Counted from the stretch's first letter, positions 41,072 to 50,627 are shown. The stretch is 64,000 nucleotides of DNA from Anaerocolumna jejuensis DSM 15929 (GCF_900142215.1 NZ_FRAC01000017.1:82723-146722); one strand, 5' to 3'. Numbers and translations are program-made. Notes: a model not told the origin generated them from the letters alone.

Positions 41072-41956
41072 ATGGCATTAAAAATAATTACAGATTCGGC
41101 CTCGGATGTGCCCCGTTTTCTGATAGATAAATATAACCTCCATGTGATACCCACCCCTGTAGTAATTGAGGAGAAGGATTACTTTGACGGAGAAACAATA
41201 TTTCCGGAAGAGTTTTATAATATTTTAAGAAATGGGACAGAGATTAAAACATATCATATCAATTCCTTTATGTTCCATAAGCATTTTGAACCCTATGCAA
41301 AGAAGGGGGACGAGGTCATATACATCTGCTTTTCAACAGGAATTGCCGGAACCTATAATGCGGCGAATATTGCAAAGCAGGAGCTGTTAGAGGAATACCC
41401 GGATTTTGACCTAACCATTGTGGATTCAAAATGTGCTTCCCTGGGATTTGGATTGGTAGTGGAAGAGGCTTTAAAGCTGGCAGCTAACAATGTATCAAAA
41501 GAAATTATATTAGAGGCTGTTAACTTTTTCAGCAGGAACATGGAGCATATTTTTACCGTAGAAACCCTGGAATATTTATACAAGGGCGGCAGGCTTTCCA
41601 GAACCTCTGCCATTGCAGGGGGGCTGCTGGATATCAAGCCGATTATTGAAGTAACCGACGCTGGAGCCCTGCAGGCCATAGAGAAGGTAAGAGGAAGAGG
41701 AAAATCCTTAAGGCGGATTGTAGAAATTGTAGGGGAGAGAGGTAAGGATTTAAAGGAGCAGACCATCGGCCTGGTCCATGGAGATGATAAAAAGACCCTG
41801 GAGGAAGTAAAAGGGATGCTGACAGAGAAATATGGCTGCAAAAACTTCCTGGAGAGCTATGTTGGCTGCGCCATTGGCGCCCATACAGGTCCCGGAGTCA
41901 TTGGTGTTATATTCCTGAGTGAAGAATCACCCTATAAGAATTTAGAGAAAAAGTAA
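41072..41956 (+). CDS. DegV family fatty-acid-binding protein
   Basis: A 294-residue soluble two-domain protein. It starts with the DegV hallmark 'IITDSASDVPRFLIDKYNLHVIPTPVVIEEKDYFDG'. The second half has 'FTVETLEYLYKGGRLSRTSAIAGGLLDIKPI' and the C-terminal 'VGCAIGAHTGPGVIGVIF'. DegV/FakB proteins bind a fatty acid and can present it to the FakA kinase for phospholipid synthesis; fakA is not nearby, so participation is inferred from family. Start ATG 41072 has a weak SD (GTAAGAG). The 177-base gap after nadE shows no gene. Confidence 0.92.
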   Translation: MALKIITDSASDVPRFLIDKYNLHVIPTPVVIEEKDYFDGETIFPEEFYNILRNGTEIKTYHINSFMFHKHFEPYAKKGDEVIYICFSTGIAGTYNAANIAKQELLEEYPDFDLTIVDSKCASLGFGLVVEEALKLAANNVSKEIILEAVNFFSRNMEHIFTVETLEYLYKGGRLSRTSAIAGGLLDIKPIIEVTDAGALQAIEKVRGRGKSLRRIVEIVGERGKDLKEQTIGLVHGDDKKTLEEVKGMLTEKYGCKNFLESYVGCAIGAHTGPGVIGVIFLSEESPYKNLEKK

Positions 41957-41992
41957 GCTGAAAGCATGGGAGTAATTTCTCAAAAATAACAA

Positions 41993-42026
41993 AAGGCTCA
42001 TTTCTAAAAATATAGGAATGGGCCTT
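41993..42026 (+). terminator. Terminator-like hairpin after the DegV gene
   Basis: AAGGCTCATTTCTA (41993-42006) pairs with TAGGAATGGGCCTT (42013-42026), with two mismatches or wobble pairs. No clear T-run follows. Confidence 0.55.
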
Positions 42027-42068
42027 CTATACTGGTATCCGAAATCGATCAGATAGGAGCATACATTC

Positions 42069-44324
42069 ATGTTTCATAGAGATAAAAGAATGAAACTTCC
42101 ATTAAAGACAATATACTATTTGTCCTTTCTCTTTTTTATTGTTATTCCGATATTACTTGTTTTGATCGTGGTGCTTATTGTATTGAACCAGCAATTTAAA
42201 AGTCAGGCAATTGAGAATATCAAAAGAGCACAGGAGACAGTCATTGCCGACCTGGAATCGGATGAAGATATCATGTCTATGCGGCTTTCCCATATGGTTT
42301 ATACGAATAATAACGAAATCTTAAGGTATGCTGCCGACACGGATACGAATAACTACAGCATCAAAAATGAGAATGAGGATAAGCTCTCAAAAGCAATTAA
42401 CCTGGTCCTGGAGCCGGTAAAGGACATTATCTCTGTATCCTTTTATATGAAAGACGGCAGGGAAAGCTATGTCTTAAATGAAATCAGAATCGCCCAGGAT
42501 AAAATGAAGCAGACAAAGTGGTACCAGGCGGCATTGGAAAATAAAAACAGAGTCTTTATAGGGTATTATGACACAAAAAAATCCAATGACCTGTATACGG
42601 GCAGTAAAAAAGATTCCCTGATACTGGTGTTTGCATTGTCGCCGGATGTTACCACGGACCGTTCCCAGAAGCTGGAAATGGTGCTGTACTATCAATCCAC
42701 CAAGGCAGCAGAACGAGTCAAAGCTTATAACAGGGATTATCTTTCCCATAAAAATAAATTGGGAACTACTCAGATTATGGGGGATGACGGGAAGCTTATA
42801 TTCTCAACTGCAAAGGAAAGTGATTTTCCTTCTCCTAAATATACCTGTATAAAGTCACCGGTCAAATTCAACAATGCTGTGTGGTATGTTGAGAGCTATA
42901 TCAGAACCCCGGAGCTTACCTCGGATTACTGGAGGACGGCATTATGGGTATTAGGTGCGGCAATATTGATTTTAATGTTAGCAGGTTATTATTCCAGATA
43001 TTTTCTTAGAAGTATTGTCAGACCTATCGAAGAGATAAGCGGAGGTCTGCGCCAGGTGGAGGAAGGAAATCTGGAAGTCCATATCTCTCCCGAGGGCCAG
43101 TTTGAGATACGGAGCATGATTCACCAGTTTAATGCAATGGTTCGAAGGCTGAAGGCGCTGGTGAATGAATATGAAGAGAAGATAAAAAGTGCGGACAAAA
43201 CCCAGGAGGACTATTTTGCAGCCGTCATTAAGGAAGAAATAAGTCCGGAGGAATTAAATAAAAGATCAAAAGAATTTTTCGCAGAATATTATACCGTTCT
43301 GGGAATATATGTGGAAAACTACAATGCCAATGAAAAAGAAGAAGAAGCCAAAAAGCTGATTAAAAGATTTGAAGGAAATCCGAGATTTGCTTCCAGATGT
43401 ATTGCATACAAGGAAAGCCCATCGTTTTTTCTTGTATTTTACCGTATTACCGAAGAGGACTATTCTGAAAAAATCGTCAGCATGGCGGAGGATTTACAGC
43501 GGACAGGAAATCATGAATTTGGGGTCCGGATATTCCTCTGCATAGGGCAAAAGAAATTCGGCTTTGGTGAGTTTGATGCACTGGTCAGGGAAATAAGGGA
43601 AAAAATGTGCCTTCGCCATCTAAAGGGAACCAATTCGATTATAGACCTCAACCGGGAGGGCAGTAAAATGGACCAGCTTCTGCTGCTTTCCAAAACCTAT
43701 GAAAAATTGGCTGCCGCCCTTTATACGGCCGATGAGAAGAACCTGAATCAGGAAAAGGAGAAAATGTTCCAATTATTCAATAACTCCGGCCTTGAGGAAG
43801 CAAGACTGCAGGTTTTTGCAGCCATATTGGCTTTGGGCAATTGTTTTAGCAGGGATTATTCCAATTTTGCAGATGTTTTTGGGCAGCAATATAATTATAT
43901 TGAAAAGATTGACCGCATCGAGGATATAAAAAGCATGAGGCTATGGCTTACGAATTATTTTGCCTGGATTATGGATTATACTGCCTCCAAATTAAATATA
44001 GCAAAAACAGATGCGGTATCAAAAGCGAAGCGCTTCCTTTTAGATCATTATGAGGAAGCAGATTTATCCCTTACCAAGGTGGCTGACTATGTGGGACTGA
44101 ATGAAAAGTATTTCAGTAACCGTTTTACCAAGGAATGCGGGGAGACATTTTCCTCCTATCTGATGGAATTAAGAATTCAAAAGGCCAAGGAATTGTTAAA
44201 GAGTACCAGTTTCAAGGTTTATGAAATAGCAGAAATGGTCGGATACTATAATGTGGAAAATTTCAATCGAATGTTCAAGAAGTTAAATGGAATCAGTCCG
44301 GCTCAATACCGGAAATCCGTATAG
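42069..44324 (+). CDS. Membrane-bound AraC-family sensor-regulator
   Basis: A 751-residue one-protein signalling chain. TM1 about 16-40, a large extracellular Cache-like sensor (about 41-298), TM2 about 300-320, a HAMP-like stretch ('IVRPIEEISGGLRQVEEGNLEVHISPEGQFEIRSMIHQFNAMVRRLKALV'), a helical middle, and a C-terminal AraC DNA-binding domain (about 650-750) with 'LSLTKVADYVGLNEKYFSNRFTKECG' and 'YEIAEMVGYYNVENFNRMFKKLNGISPAQYR'. The front half resembles YesM-type kinases, but the output is DNA binding instead of phosphotransfer. Its position directly before a sugar ABC importer suggests it detects the sugar outside the cell and controls that operon. Confidence 0.88.
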   Translation: MFHRDKRMKLPLKTIYYLSFLFFIVIPILLVLIVVLIVLNQQFKSQAIENIKRAQETVIADLESDEDIMSMRLSHMVYTNNNEILRYAADTDTNNYSIKNENEDKLSKAINLVLEPVKDIISVSFYMKDGRESYVLNEIRIAQDKMKQTKWYQAALENKNRVFIGYYDTKKSNDLYTGSKKDSLILVFALSPDVTTDRSQKLEMVLYYQSTKAAERVKAYNRDYLSHKNKLGTTQIMGDDGKLIFSTAKESDFPSPKYTCIKSPVKFNNAVWYVESYIRTPELTSDYWRTALWVLGAAILILMLAGYYSRYFLRSIVRPIEEISGGLRQVEEGNLEVHISPEGQFEIRSMIHQFNAMVRRLKALVNEYEEKIKSADKTQEDYFAAVIKEEISPEELNKRSKEFFAEYYTVLGIYVENYNANEKEEEAKKLIKRFEGNPRFASRCIAYKESPSFFLVFYRITEEDYSEKIVSMAEDLQRTGNHEFGVRIFLCIGQKKFGFGEFDALVREIREKMCLRHLKGTNSIIDLNREGSKMDQLLLLSKTYEKLAAALYTADEKNLNQEKEKMFQLFNNSGLEEARLQVFAAILALGNCFSRDYSNFADVFGQQYNYIEKIDRIEDIKSMRLWLTNYFAWIMDYTASKLNIAKTDAVSKAKRFLLDHYEEADLSLTKVADYVGLNEKYFSNRFTKECGETFSSYLMELRIQKAKELLKSTSFKVYEIAEMVGYYNVENFNRMFKKLNGISPAQYRKSV

Positions 44325-44659
44325 GTTATAATCATCTGTACCCCAGGGGGCTGCAGTGAGATAATCTCATAGCTGTTTTAATGCTATCTGGTTATTTTGC
44401 CGCAGCTCTTTTTTTCTAATATTGGAAAAACCGAAAATATTGAAAAGTGCTATAGGAACACTCCTATATTTACGATAAAGCCGGAAATACTATGAAAATA
44501 GAGGTATGAACTAACCATATATCAAGAATTCTAACAAAAAGCAAAGAATGAAAATCGGGCAATGTGAAAAATAGTCAAGAAAAATGGCAATATGAAATGG
44601 AAGATTTTTCGGAAAATTGTTAAGCTGGGTTCACAAACAAAAAGGGAGGTATTTTAGTT
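44325..44659 (+). other. Intergenic region with terminator, before the sugar-binding protein gene
   Basis: 335 bases. The left end holds a large terminator for the AraC gene: the GGCTGC region at about 44349 pairs with GCAGCT near 44403-44408, with inner CATAGC/GCTATC, followed by T7 at 44411-44417. The right part is purine-rich and must hold the promoter of the importer operon, but I could not pick out convincing -35/-10 boxes or a cre site. The RBS of the next gene is GGGAGG. Confidence 0.6.
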
Positions 44660-46012
44660 ATGAAAAAGAAATTGTTAGCTACAATGTTAACCGTTGCTAT
44701 GCTGGCATCAGCCTTAGCAGGATGCTCAAATGGAAAGACGGATAACAAAACCACACCGGATTCGACGGCTGCACCGTCGGCCACATCTGAATCGAAGGAG
44801 GACCTTAGCGGAACTCTTACCTTTACTATTTGGGATAATAACCTGAATACATTTATTGAAGAAAATGATATGGTAGCGAAGTTCCAGAAACAATATCCGA
44901 ATATTGATATTGAAGTAGAAAAGATCAAAGATGACAGTGAATACTGGAATGCCATGAAGATGCGTGCATCTGCTAACCAGTTACCGAATATTATGTTCAA
45001 CAAGCCTTTTACCCTGTCAAGATTTAAAGATTATTTAGTAGACTTATCCGGAACAAAGGCAAGTGCCAATAACGAACTTGCAAGCGGCTATGCGATCAAT
45101 GGAAAGGTGCTTGGTATTCCCATGACAGCCGGCTATGAATACGTATATTATTGGAAGGATATGTTTAAGGAAGCCGGAGTAGAAGTGCCGAAGAGCTGGA
45201 GTGAATTTGAAGCGGCTGCGAAGAAATTACAGGATTACTATGGAAGCAAGGACAAAGATTTTATGGCTTTAGCCTGTGGTCTGAAAGACGAATGGCCGGA
45301 TTATCCCTTCATGGAATTTATGCCGGCACTGGAATCAGGCAATGGTCAGAACTGGAATACAATGGCTTCTCAGGACAGTCCCTTTGCAGAAGGTACCGAT
45401 ATTAATAAAGCATATCATAAGGTAAGTGACTTATTTACCTCCGGCGCACTGGGAAAAGATCCTTTAGGACTTGGAAATGACCAGGCAACAAGCTTATTTG
45501 CAGTAAAAAAGGCTGCCATGGTAGCACTTGGTGACTGGGGCCTTCAAAATATTAAGAACGGTGCTGCCGATACTGCCGAGCTTGGTACCTTCTATCTGCC
45601 CACCAGAAATTCCGAAACGGATCCTTATAATGTTATTGTACAGGGAGATTCCTTTATGGGTGTGACAACACATTCCAAACACCAGGAAGCAGCCAAAGCA
45701 TTTGTTGAGTGGTTCTACTCCGATGCATGGTATCCGGATTACCTTAATTATGTATCCTCTGCTTCTTCCATGAAAAATTTCCCCAAGGATAAGGACCCCA
45801 TTCTTGCCGAAGCAGATACCTTAAGCCCGGATAAGGTCCTGGTTATGTATGACGGCGGCGGAGACAACTTCTCTGCAATCCAGAATGAGACCACCTTTGA
45901 TTATAAGAAGCTTGGTGCGCAGATGCTGACTGACGGCTTTAATTTAGAGACAACCTTAAAAGACCTTGATAATAAATGGAAGGATGCCAGAGCAAAATTA
46001 AAAATCCAATAA
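44660..46012 (+). CDS. Sugar ABC transporter substrate-binding lipoprotein
   Basis: A 450-residue extracellular solute-binding protein of the CUT1 type (SBP_bac_1). The signal peptide ends at lipobox 'LAGC' (Cys about 22), followed by a Thr/Ser-rich linker. The mature part has the usual 'FTIWDNNLNTFIEENDMVAKFQKQYPNIDIEVEKIKDDSEYWNAMKMRASANQLPNIMF' opening and 'KKAAMVALGDWGLQNIK' late block. It captures an oligo- or monosaccharide, identity unknown. First gene of an operon with two permeases; an intergenic hairpin after it may raise its relative expression. Confidence 0.92.
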   Translation: MKKKLLATMLTVAMLASALAGCSNGKTDNKTTPDSTAAPSATSESKEDLSGTLTFTIWDNNLNTFIEENDMVAKFQKQYPNIDIEVEKIKDDSEYWNAMKMRASANQLPNIMFNKPFTLSRFKDYLVDLSGTKASANNELASGYAINGKVLGIPMTAGYEYVYYWKDMFKEAGVEVPKSWSEFEAAAKKLQDYYGSKDKDFMALACGLKDEWPDYPFMEFMPALESGNGQNWNTMASQDSPFAEGTDINKAYHKVSDLFTSGALGKDPLGLGNDQATSLFAVKKAAMVALGDWGLQNIKNGAADTAELGTFYLPTRNSETDPYNVIVQGDSFMGVTTHSKHQEAAKAFVEWFYSDAWYPDYLNYVSSASSMKNFPKDKDPILAEADTLSPDKVLVMYDGGGDNFSAIQNETTFDYKKLGAQMLTDGFNLETTLKDLDNKWKDARAKLKIQ

Positions 46013-46049
46013 AACAACAGGAAAGCACCAGTATAATGTGCTGGTAAAG

Positions 46050-46095
46050 GAGGGCTGCTGCAAAGAGGAACATATTACCGGTTTGCAGCACCCTC
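46050..46095 (+). other. Hairpin between binding-protein and permease genes
   Basis: GAGGGCTGCTGCAAA (46050-46064) pairs with TTTGCAGCACCCTC (46082-46095), one mismatch, without a T-run. Such hairpins often protect the mRNA of the binding-protein gene and reduce read-through into the permease genes. Confidence 0.6.
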
Positions 46096-46150
46096 GTATT
46101 CTATCAAGGAATTGTTTCGCTGTAAACTTGCGAAATCCATGGAGGTTATA

Positions 46151-47053
46151 ATGACAAAATTAAATAAGAAGCGGAAATGGTTTATTGCGACATCTCTCCT
46201 AGTGCCGATGTTGCTTCTGATAGGATTTGTGGTGGTTCCTGCCTTTGACCTTTTTCGTATGAGTTTTACGAACTGGGATGGGTACTCACCAAAGAGTGAA
46301 TTTATAGGAATAAGTAATTATATATCCATGTTCCATAATAAGGACTTGTGGCTGTCACTAGGAAATAACGCAGTTTATTTCGTCGTTCATTTTATCATGA
46401 TTCCCATAGAATTGATGTTTGCGGTGCTTTTGACCAGTAAGCTCCGGGCGGCAAAATTTTATAAAACCATGGTGTTCCTGCCCTATATTATTAATGGAGT
46501 GGCAATTTCTTATGCCTTCTCCTATTTCTTCTCACCAATTAATGGTGCCTTCGACTCCATTTTGGCATTGTTTCATTTGGAGAACCTTAGCAGGAACTGG
46601 CTGTCGGATACGAAGATAGTGAATTATGTACTTTCTTCCGTTTCGGTATGGCGGTTCAGCGGATACCATGTTGTATTATTTATGGCAGCCTTGCAGTCCA
46701 TTCCCCAGGATATACAGGAGGCAGCAATGGTGGATGGCGCCCGCTCCTGGCATTTGTTTAAGTATATCCAGATACCGGCTATTATGCTAATGGTAGATTT
46801 TGTACTGTTTGATAACATCAGAGGAGCCCTTCAGGTATTTGATATTCCTTTTGTTATGACATCCGGCGGTCCCGGATACGCTTCTTCTACCTTTACTTTA
46901 TATACCATTAAGACAGCCTTTACTTTTTCTAACTTTGGTCTTGCCGCCACAATGGCTGTAGCAATTATGATAATGATAGTAGCAATATACTTATTCCAGA
47001 ACACGATTATTCATGGCCTGGTATTAAGAGACAGGAGGAAGCAGAATGGCTAA
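46151..47053 (+). CDS. Sugar ABC transporter permease (MalF-type)
   Basis: A 300-residue inner-membrane subunit with six hydrophobic segments. The cytoplasmic EAA loop that contacts the ATPase is visible: 'IPQDIQEAAMVDGARSWHLFKYIQIPAIM'. Start ATG 46151 is chosen because GGAGG lies 7 bases upstream; the longer frame from 46112 begins with TTG without an RBS. It forms the channel together with the next gene, whose start it overlaps by eight bases. No ATPase gene is present, so a shared MsmX-like ATPase encoded elsewhere is expected. Confidence 0.93.
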   Translation: MTKLNKKRKWFIATSLLVPMLLLIGFVVVPAFDLFRMSFTNWDGYSPKSEFIGISNYISMFHNKDLWLSLGNNAVYFVVHFIMIPIELMFAVLLTSKLRAAKFYKTMVFLPYIINGVAISYAFSYFFSPINGAFDSILALFHLENLSRNWLSDTKIVNYVLSSVSVWRFSGYHVVLFMAALQSIPQDIQEAAMVDGARSWHLFKYIQIPAIMLMVDFVLFDNIRGALQVFDIPFVMTSGGPGYASSTFTLYTIKTAFTFSNFGLAATMAVAIMIMIVAIYLFQNTIIHGLVLRDRRKQNG

Positions 47054-47879
47054 AAAGATTCTTACACAATGTTTAAAGCAGATCATATGCCTTTGTATGG
47101 TGGTAATTGTTCTGGCACCTATTCTTCTGACCCTGTTTGCTGCTTTAAAAACCAAGGCAGATATGGTTACCACATCACCTTTGGTTCTACCGGCCTGGGA
47201 CAAAATTACCTTTGACAATTTCAGAAAAGTGTTATCGGACAAATACTTGCTGCTGGGCTTTAAAAATACGGGAATTATACTGGTAATATCCATTTTCTTT
47301 AACGTAATGTTCGGAAGTATTACTGCCTTTATTATCGAGCGGTTCCAATTCAAAGGGAAAATTGTCGTAGTAGCCATGTTTTTCTTAGGGATGCTGATTC
47401 CAAACTTTGTTACAGAGATAGCCAGATTCCGGATTATCCAGGGCCTGCATATGTATAATACCCTTGCTGCCCCCATTGTTATTTATGTTGCTTCCGATTT
47501 GATGCAGCTATATATTTACCGTCAATTTCTTTCGGGCATATCAGTAGCACTTGATGAAGCTGCTCTGATAGACGGCTGCTCTTATTTCGGATTATTTGCA
47601 AGAATTATATTTCCGCTGCTGGCTCCGGCTACCGCGACAATCTGTATTATAAAAGCCATTAATATCATTAACGATATGTATGTTCCTTACTTATATATGC
47701 CAAAGAACAGTCTGCGGACCCTTACAACCTATATCATGAATTTTGCCAACGCGCAGCAGGGCTCCTGGCAGCTGCTGGCGGCAGGAATTATCATAATCAT
47801 GCTTTCAACGATTATCATATATGTATTCTTTCAGAAATATATCCTGGCAGGTGTGACGGCAGGTGCTGTAAAGGAATAA
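47046..47879 (+). CDS. Sugar ABC transporter permease (MalG-type)
   Basis: A 277-residue subunit with six hydrophobic segments, starting 'MAKKILTQCLKQIICLCMVVIVLAPILLTLFAALKTKADM'. The EAA motif is 'ISVALDEAALIDGCSYFGLFARIIFPLLAPA'. It overlaps the previous permease by eight bases, indicating coupled translation. This is the last gene of the importer operon; two hairpins follow, the second a bidirectional terminator. Confidence 0.93.
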   Translation: MAKKILTQCLKQIICLCMVVIVLAPILLTLFAALKTKADMVTTSPLVLPAWDKITFDNFRKVLSDKYLLLGFKNTGIILVISIFFNVMFGSITAFIIERFQFKGKIVVVAMFFLGMLIPNFVTEIARFRIIQGLHMYNTLAAPIVIYVASDLMQLYIYRQFLSGISVALDEAALIDGCSYFGLFARIIFPLLAPATATICIIKAINIINDMYVPYLYMPKNSLRTLTTYIMNFANAQQGSWQLLAAGIIIIMLSTIIIYVFFQKYILAGVTAGAVKE

Positions 47880-47892
47880 GTTTCACAAGAGA

Positions 47893-47980
47893 ATTTTTCA
47901 TTTCCCTGCATTTCTATACAGCAGAGGAGCTGGAAAATACGGCTCGGATGTATAGGGAATGCAGAAAAATGAGACCCTAA
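47893..47980 (+). other. Long imperfect hairpin after the importer operon
   Basis: CATTTCCCTGCATTTCTATACA (starting about 47899) is complementary, with paired double mismatches, to TGTATAGGGAATGCAGAAAAATG (ending about 47971). It sits between the last permease stop and the terminator at 48013-48049. It may stabilise the operon mRNA 3' end. Confidence 0.5.
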
Positions 47981-48012
47981 TCTGGAAAGGTGTATAGGAA
48001 AGAGCGGTACTA

Positions 48013-48049
48013 AAAAAACAGCCAGTGTAGAACGAACCGGCTGTTTTTT
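48013..48049. terminator. Bidirectional terminator
   Basis: AAAAAACAGCC (48013-48023) and GGCTGTTTTTT (48039-48049): a perfect 11-bp stem with A and T runs on both sides, between the convergent importer operon and gldA. Confidence 0.92.
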
Positions 48050-48077
48050 GAAACTAAGGATAAACCTTAAGGCAATC

Positions 48078-49172
48078 TTATCTGAAATATTCCTGGCCCA
48101 GTAAATCTGCTGCAAGGAGGGCATCGTATAACTGCTCGGGAGTAACATCTCCAGCCATATTATGTATGGTTTCTCCGGGGATACATGCTTTCTCGGCAGC
48201 AATCCTGACTCTGGACACATCGGTTACACCTAATTCCTTTAAAGTGACAGGAAGACCGACACTATGGCAGAAATCCATTACATTCTTGATTTCTTCTTTC
48301 GGAGCATTCTCCAATAGCAGCTGGGTAATGGTACCAAAGGCCACTACGGAACCATGCATGGTTGCTTCACATTCGGGAAGAGCAGTGAAACCGTTATACA
48401 CGGAATGGGCTGTAGCCAGGCCGCCGTTGTCGGCACCCACACCGCTTAAATAAGTGTTAGCCTCAATGATGGCTTCCAGAGCAGGTGTTACAAGGTGGTT
48501 TTCACAGGCAAGCTTTGCCTGGTAGCCATTCTTTATCAGTGTCTTATAGCACAGCTCGCAAAGTGCCATGGCAGAAAGGGCAATACCGCCGTTCTCAAGG
48601 CTTGGTGAGTCGGTTCTGACACAGGCTCTTGCTTCAAAATAGGTTCCCAGAGCATCTCCCATACCTGCAATCAGGAACTTAACGGGGGCATTGGCAATAA
48701 CCTCACTGTCAACAATTACTGCTTCCGGATTTCTGGGGTAAAAGAGGTAACTGTCAAAGGCACCGTCATCTTTATATATAACCGACAGACCGGTACAAGG
48801 AGCATCAGTAGCAACAACAGTTGGGATGATGACAACCGGAAGCTTTTCATAATAAGCGGTAGCTTTCGCGGTATCAATTGCGGAACCTCCGCCGACACCT
48901 ACTACAACCTGGATTTTTTTATCCTGAACGATTTGTCTCATTCTTTGGATTTCGCCAACAGAACTGATACCTTTAAATACTTCGAACTGGATTTCGCTGC
49001 TGCTGCCTTTAAAGCTTTCCTTTATTTTGTCAGAGCAGTTCTTATAGCCGCTGTTGCTGCAGATAAATAAATAAGAAGTTCCAAGATCCTTTGTTTCTTC
49101 ATAAAAATGCAACAATGCTCCTTTTCCCTGTAAATACTTTAAAGGTGCTCTTAATAACTTTAGTGCTGCCAT
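48078..49172 (-). CDS. gldA: Glycerol dehydrogenase-like iron-type alcohol dehydrogenase
   Basis: A 364-residue NAD-dependent polyol dehydrogenase that converts glycerol to dihydroxyacetone in characterised relatives. The NAD-binding motif is 'VVVGVGGGSAIDTAKATAYY', and 'PTVVATDAPCTGLSVIY' follows as in GldA. Metal ligands are visible in order: Asp in 'AGMGDALGTYFEA', His in 'TAHSVYNGF', His in 'TMHGSVVAFG'. Start ATG 49172 follows AAGGAAGG; a TTG seven codons earlier is less likely. It is divergent from a LuxR-type gene that may regulate it. The real substrate may be another diol or hydroxyketone. Confidence 0.88.
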   Translation of the reverse strand: MAALKLLRAPLKYLQGKGALLHFYEETKDLGTSYLFICSNSGYKNCSDKIKESFKGSSSEIQFEVFKGISSVGEIQRMRQIVQDKKIQVVVGVGGGSAIDTAKATAYYEKLPVVIIPTVVATDAPCTGLSVIYKDDGAFDSYLFYPRNPEAVIVDSEVIANAPVKFLIAGMGDALGTYFEARACVRTDSPSLENGGIALSAMALCELCYKTLIKNGYQAKLACENHLVTPALEAIIEANTYLSGVGADNGGLATAHSVYNGFTALPECEATMHGSVVAFGTITQLLLENAPKEEIKNVMDFCHSVGLPVTLKELGVTDVSRVRIAAEKACIPGETIHNMAGDVTPEQLYDALLAADLLGQEYFR

Positions 49173-49340
49173 TGATTTTCCTTCCTTTTCCAATGTATTT
49201 TCATGTTAATAGTACGTATAATTAATTTAAGTGTCAGGACATTGTTATTATCTTGACAATCCCATGATAGCACCTATATAATAAACTAACAATTACCCAT
49301 AACACCTATTCTTATAGGGCAAACACCCTAAGGCCAAAAT

Positions 49341-49390
49341 TTGTGCCTGCGGCTCAAAGTATGCAGGCTGTGAGAAAGGCATGGTTATAA
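49341..49390 (+). repeat. Intergenic palindromic repeat, family B, copy 3 (diverged)
   Basis: 'TTGTGCCTGCG' and 'GAAAGGCATGGTTATAA' match the ends of copy 2 (TTGTGCCTGCG ... GGAAAGGCATGGCTAAT); the interior differs but again has GCCTGC/GCAGGC-type pairing. It ends on the start codon of the LuxR-type gene, and its GAAAGG is the only SD-like sequence there. Confidence 0.6.
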
Positions 49391-49391
49391 A

Positions 49392-50489
49392 ATGACAGAA
49401 TCGAATTCTTTGACGCAGGATGATTATAAGAATTTGCTTGCTTTTTCGGGAAGCTTAAATCCATACGATATTAATTTTCGTAAGACAGCAATGGAGGACC
49501 TGTTAAAATTTTTTCCCTTTGATGGGGCCGCTTTTCCTCTTGTGGATGATAATGGCTATTACAAGCATCTGGTTTATGTGAATTTTACACCCGTTTCCAT
49601 CGAATCCTATGAACGGGATTGCTATAAAAAAGATTTCTTTGCTCCGGCTAATCTAAAAGAGGCTTCCGGGAAATCCGTTTTTACAATAGAAGATTTTACT
49701 TCCTATATGGAATATGAAACGTCCTCCCTCTACAGCCAGTGCCTTTACTTTAACGGCTTTTATTATGAGGCCCTGGTACTGCTACGGGATGAAGAAAATA
49801 AGCCCCTGGGAGCGGTTGCCGTATATCATGGAAGGCAGTCCTCCGGCTTTACCCTGCGGGAACAAAAGCTCCTGGAGGAAATTGGTATGATAATGGAAAA
49901 GGCCACCAGAATCCATCTTAAGCATCTGTCCATGCAGAATAATCTGGTCTTTTTAAACCGGATATTTACAAGGCATCCCATTGGCATGATCATATGCGAT
50001 GAGAATTTTAATATACAGGAAATCAACCAGGAGGCATATCAGACAATGGAGGCTCTGGGTATGGCAGCCGAAAAGGAGGAGGCAAAACGCCTGTTAACGG
50101 ATTACATTCTGCCTGCCTATCAGGAAGGGGGCGCAAACCGCTTCTGCCTGCGTCTTGCCGGGGGGCTTGAGGTCTTTTTGGAGAACATCATTATCAAGGA
50201 GCAGATAACGGGCAGCTTTATTACCCGCTATGCAATCTTTCTTGATTTTTCCATGGGCAGCAGCCGTACCTCCTGGACAGCCTATCTGACGGAAAAAGGG
50301 CTTACCAGGCGTGAAAGCGAGGTTGCCGGCTATTTGAGCCAGGGCTTCGAAATCAGGGAGATTGCAGAAAAGCTCAGCATCAGCGCAAATACGGTAAAGC
50401 GCCATAAGGAAAGCGTCTATCACAAGTTGTCCGTAAACCGGGTAAGCCAGCTGTTATTATTGTATCAGGAGGTCAATAACTCCTGGTAG
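49392..50489 (+). CDS. LuxR-type HTH transcriptional regulator
   Basis: A 365-residue protein. The C-terminal LuxR domain is clear at about 300-360 ('LTRRESEVAGYLSQGFEIREIAEKLSISANTVKRHKESVYHKLSVNRVSQLLLLY'). The N-terminal 300 residues look like a GAF/PAS-type sensor ('FFPFDGAAFPLVDDNGYYKHLVYVNFTP', 'MIICDENFNIQEINQEAYQTMEALG') without membrane segments. The SD is weak and lies inside a family B repeat, 13 bases before ATG. Being divergent from gldA with a 219-base gap, it is a candidate regulator of glycerol or diol metabolism; this is inference. Confidence 0.85.
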   Translation: MTESNSLTQDDYKNLLAFSGSLNPYDINFRKTAMEDLLKFFPFDGAAFPLVDDNGYYKHLVYVNFTPVSIESYERDCYKKDFFAPANLKEASGKSVFTIEDFTSYMEYETSSLYSQCLYFNGFYYEALVLLRDEENKPLGAVAVYHGRQSSGFTLREQKLLEEIGMIMEKATRIHLKHLSMQNNLVFLNRIFTRHPIGMIICDENFNIQEINQEAYQTMEALGMAAEKEEAKRLLTDYILPAYQEGGANRFCLRLAGGLEVFLENIIIKEQITGSFITRYAIFLDFSMGSSRTSWTAYLTEKGLTRRESEVAGYLSQGFEIREIAEKLSISANTVKRHKESVYHKLSVNRVSQLLLLYQEVNNSW

Positions 50490-50627
50490 CTTGTCAGGAA
50501 TCCAAATTTTACAAAAATAGAATTTTCATAGAAGGAAACAGCAGCAAATGGAAGGATAGATTAAATCAAAATATGGGGCACATTACATTCTGCTATAAAA
50601 AGCGGGATGCAATATGCCCTTTTTGAT

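Noticed and set aside
40855..41130. A 91-codon frame bridging nadE and the DegV gene
   Set aside because: It overlaps both real genes out of frame, has no RBS and no recognisable motif.
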